This document shows positions 1 to 64,000 of a DNA stretch of 64,000 bases, piece after piece; the first letter of the stretch is position 1; each line of letters starts with the position of its first letter. The position numbers and the translations under genes were made by a program. The notes under the pieces were generated by a model, which was given only the letters and a program-made list of their open reading frames with translations, had not been told where the DNA came from and made no database searches. This DNA is from Paragorgia papillata. Lineage: Eukaryota; Cnidaria; Anthozoa; Scleralcyonacea; Coralliidae. The stretch covers positions 1,341,501 to 1,405,500 of the forward strand of contig JAWNZC010000444.1 of assembly GCA_035771165.1 (NCBI GenBank), written 5' to 3'.

Positions 1-696
1 ATCCATTACAGTACACACGGAAGAAAGTAATCTATTTGTTAAATAAAAAATTTTAATACGAATTTACGTTGTTTATGTATATTAATTTACGATATATATG
101 TCTATTACATACCAGTTACATGGATAAGAAACATGGGTAACCAGCTTGAAAGCTTATGCTCCTCTTGTTGGCGCTCACTATCTTTACTACCATTCTTGTT
201 ATTTATATATTTTGCTTTACTCTGTTGTTGTTTTTTTCTAATTATTTATTGTTAATTTTTTTAAGACAGTGTAAATAGAATTGAATTGAATAGATAGGTT
301 AAACAACTCGTGCACTCGCTGCTATTTCTCATTTTCCCAAGCTTTCACTCATGTTTTTGATGAATTTTCATAAAAATTGCTTTTTTGCCAGATGGAGTTT
401 CTTTTATTTTCGTGTGACATACATGTATAACATGGTACAGATTTTGTAATTAACCAATTGCACGTTCTAATACACAGTTATATTATATATATACAATATG
501 AGCAGCCCACTGTATGGGTATTTACAACGCGAGCCGAAAACAATGAGAAAATCGGTCAGAAAATTTATCTAACTCAGAACGAATTGATATCCGATTTACA
601 ACACTTGATTAAAAATTTAATTTTTTTGAATTTTCATTATGAAATATTAATGAATTGGATATGTATAAATATTTTACTTATTTTTTCACTGTTTAG

Positions 697-63636
<62,940 letters not shown>

Positions 63637-63912
63637 GTAGGAATGTAACTTGTTTATACAGTTGAATTATTATTAAATTATAAAAATTTAATTATTATAA
63701 TTATTTAATTATTTATTTAATTAATTATTATATTCAATTATTAATTATTATAAAAAATAGTCTATTGGGTTTACTCTAAAAAGAGGCGTGGTTTCAAGAT
63801 TTGAGCCATGTTTCTGTTTACTGCTTGCGTTTACTGGTACGGAAGGCAACAGCATACGATATCTGTAAATTAATTATACAGATATATTTATTAAAATTTT
63901 AACTTTTCAATG

Positions 63913-64000
63913 TTAAGGTGGTTCCCTAGGGTTTTATGACCGCGCGCGAGCTGGTTGCTAATTTGGCGGGAAAATTACTGATAATCGGGAAATTTTATGA
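63913..64000. mobile_element. Possible left end of a TTAA-site element cut by the window
   Basis: TTAA at 63913-63916 is followed by GGTGGTTCCCTAGGG and a GC-richer stretch (CGCGCGCGAG), a sharp change from the AT-rich intron. The other end would be outside the window, so this is only a suggestion. Confidence 0.25.

Overview
The window is eukaryotic, from an early-branching or marine animal. Evidence: AT-rich DNA, GT-AG introns, one very large multi-exon gene of extracellular animal domains (fibronectin type III, immunoglobulin I-set, SEA), CR1/L2-like non-LTR retrotransposon fragments, many foldback or TIR elements and long tetranucleotide microsatellites. The mix fits a cnidarian best, perhaps an anthozoan. 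A sponge or other invertebrate cannot be excluded from sequence alone.

All coding sequence I can support as host gene belongs to one plus-strand gene that enters at the left edge and leaves at the right. I place 58 exons, about 3,100 residues. Each FN3 domain of the array is split into a 216-bp exon (A) and a 93-bp exon (B), all with phase-1 borders. Exon B of one domain is followed by 25 complete A+B domains, four single-exon Ig domains (57819-61426), one single-exon FN3 (62574-62855) and the first part of a SEA domain (63354-63636). No start codon, signal peptide, transmembrane segment or cytoplasmic part is inside the window.

Layout. 1 to about 20,330: array 1, about 13 tandem units of 1.53 kb whose introns are almost as alike as their exons. 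About 20,331-37,209: array 2, seven units of about 2.2 kb, related to array 1 but carrying passenger LINE and tRNA-SINE-like remnants in one intron; one unit also holds a hAT-like MITE with 8-bp target duplications. 37,210-53,430: three diverged FN3 domains (21-23) with introns filled by microsatellites, three LINE fragments, foldbacks, a decayed exon-A relic and TIR transposons. 53,430-57,193: a two-copy 2.0-kb duplication carrying FN3-24 and FN3-25. 57,193-57,800: a G-rich simple-sequence tract. 57,819-63,636: the Ig/FN3/SEA part, with more MITEs in introns.

The most notable features are the recently amplified and homogenised FN3 exon-pair array, with a one-base frameshift in one exon (15877-15968); the mosaic of shared rare variants between non-adjacent units; and the unusual order FN3 array, then Ig, then FN3, then SEA. 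An adhesion or recognition role is inference. Nearly all short ORFs in the arrays are intronic and are not genes.
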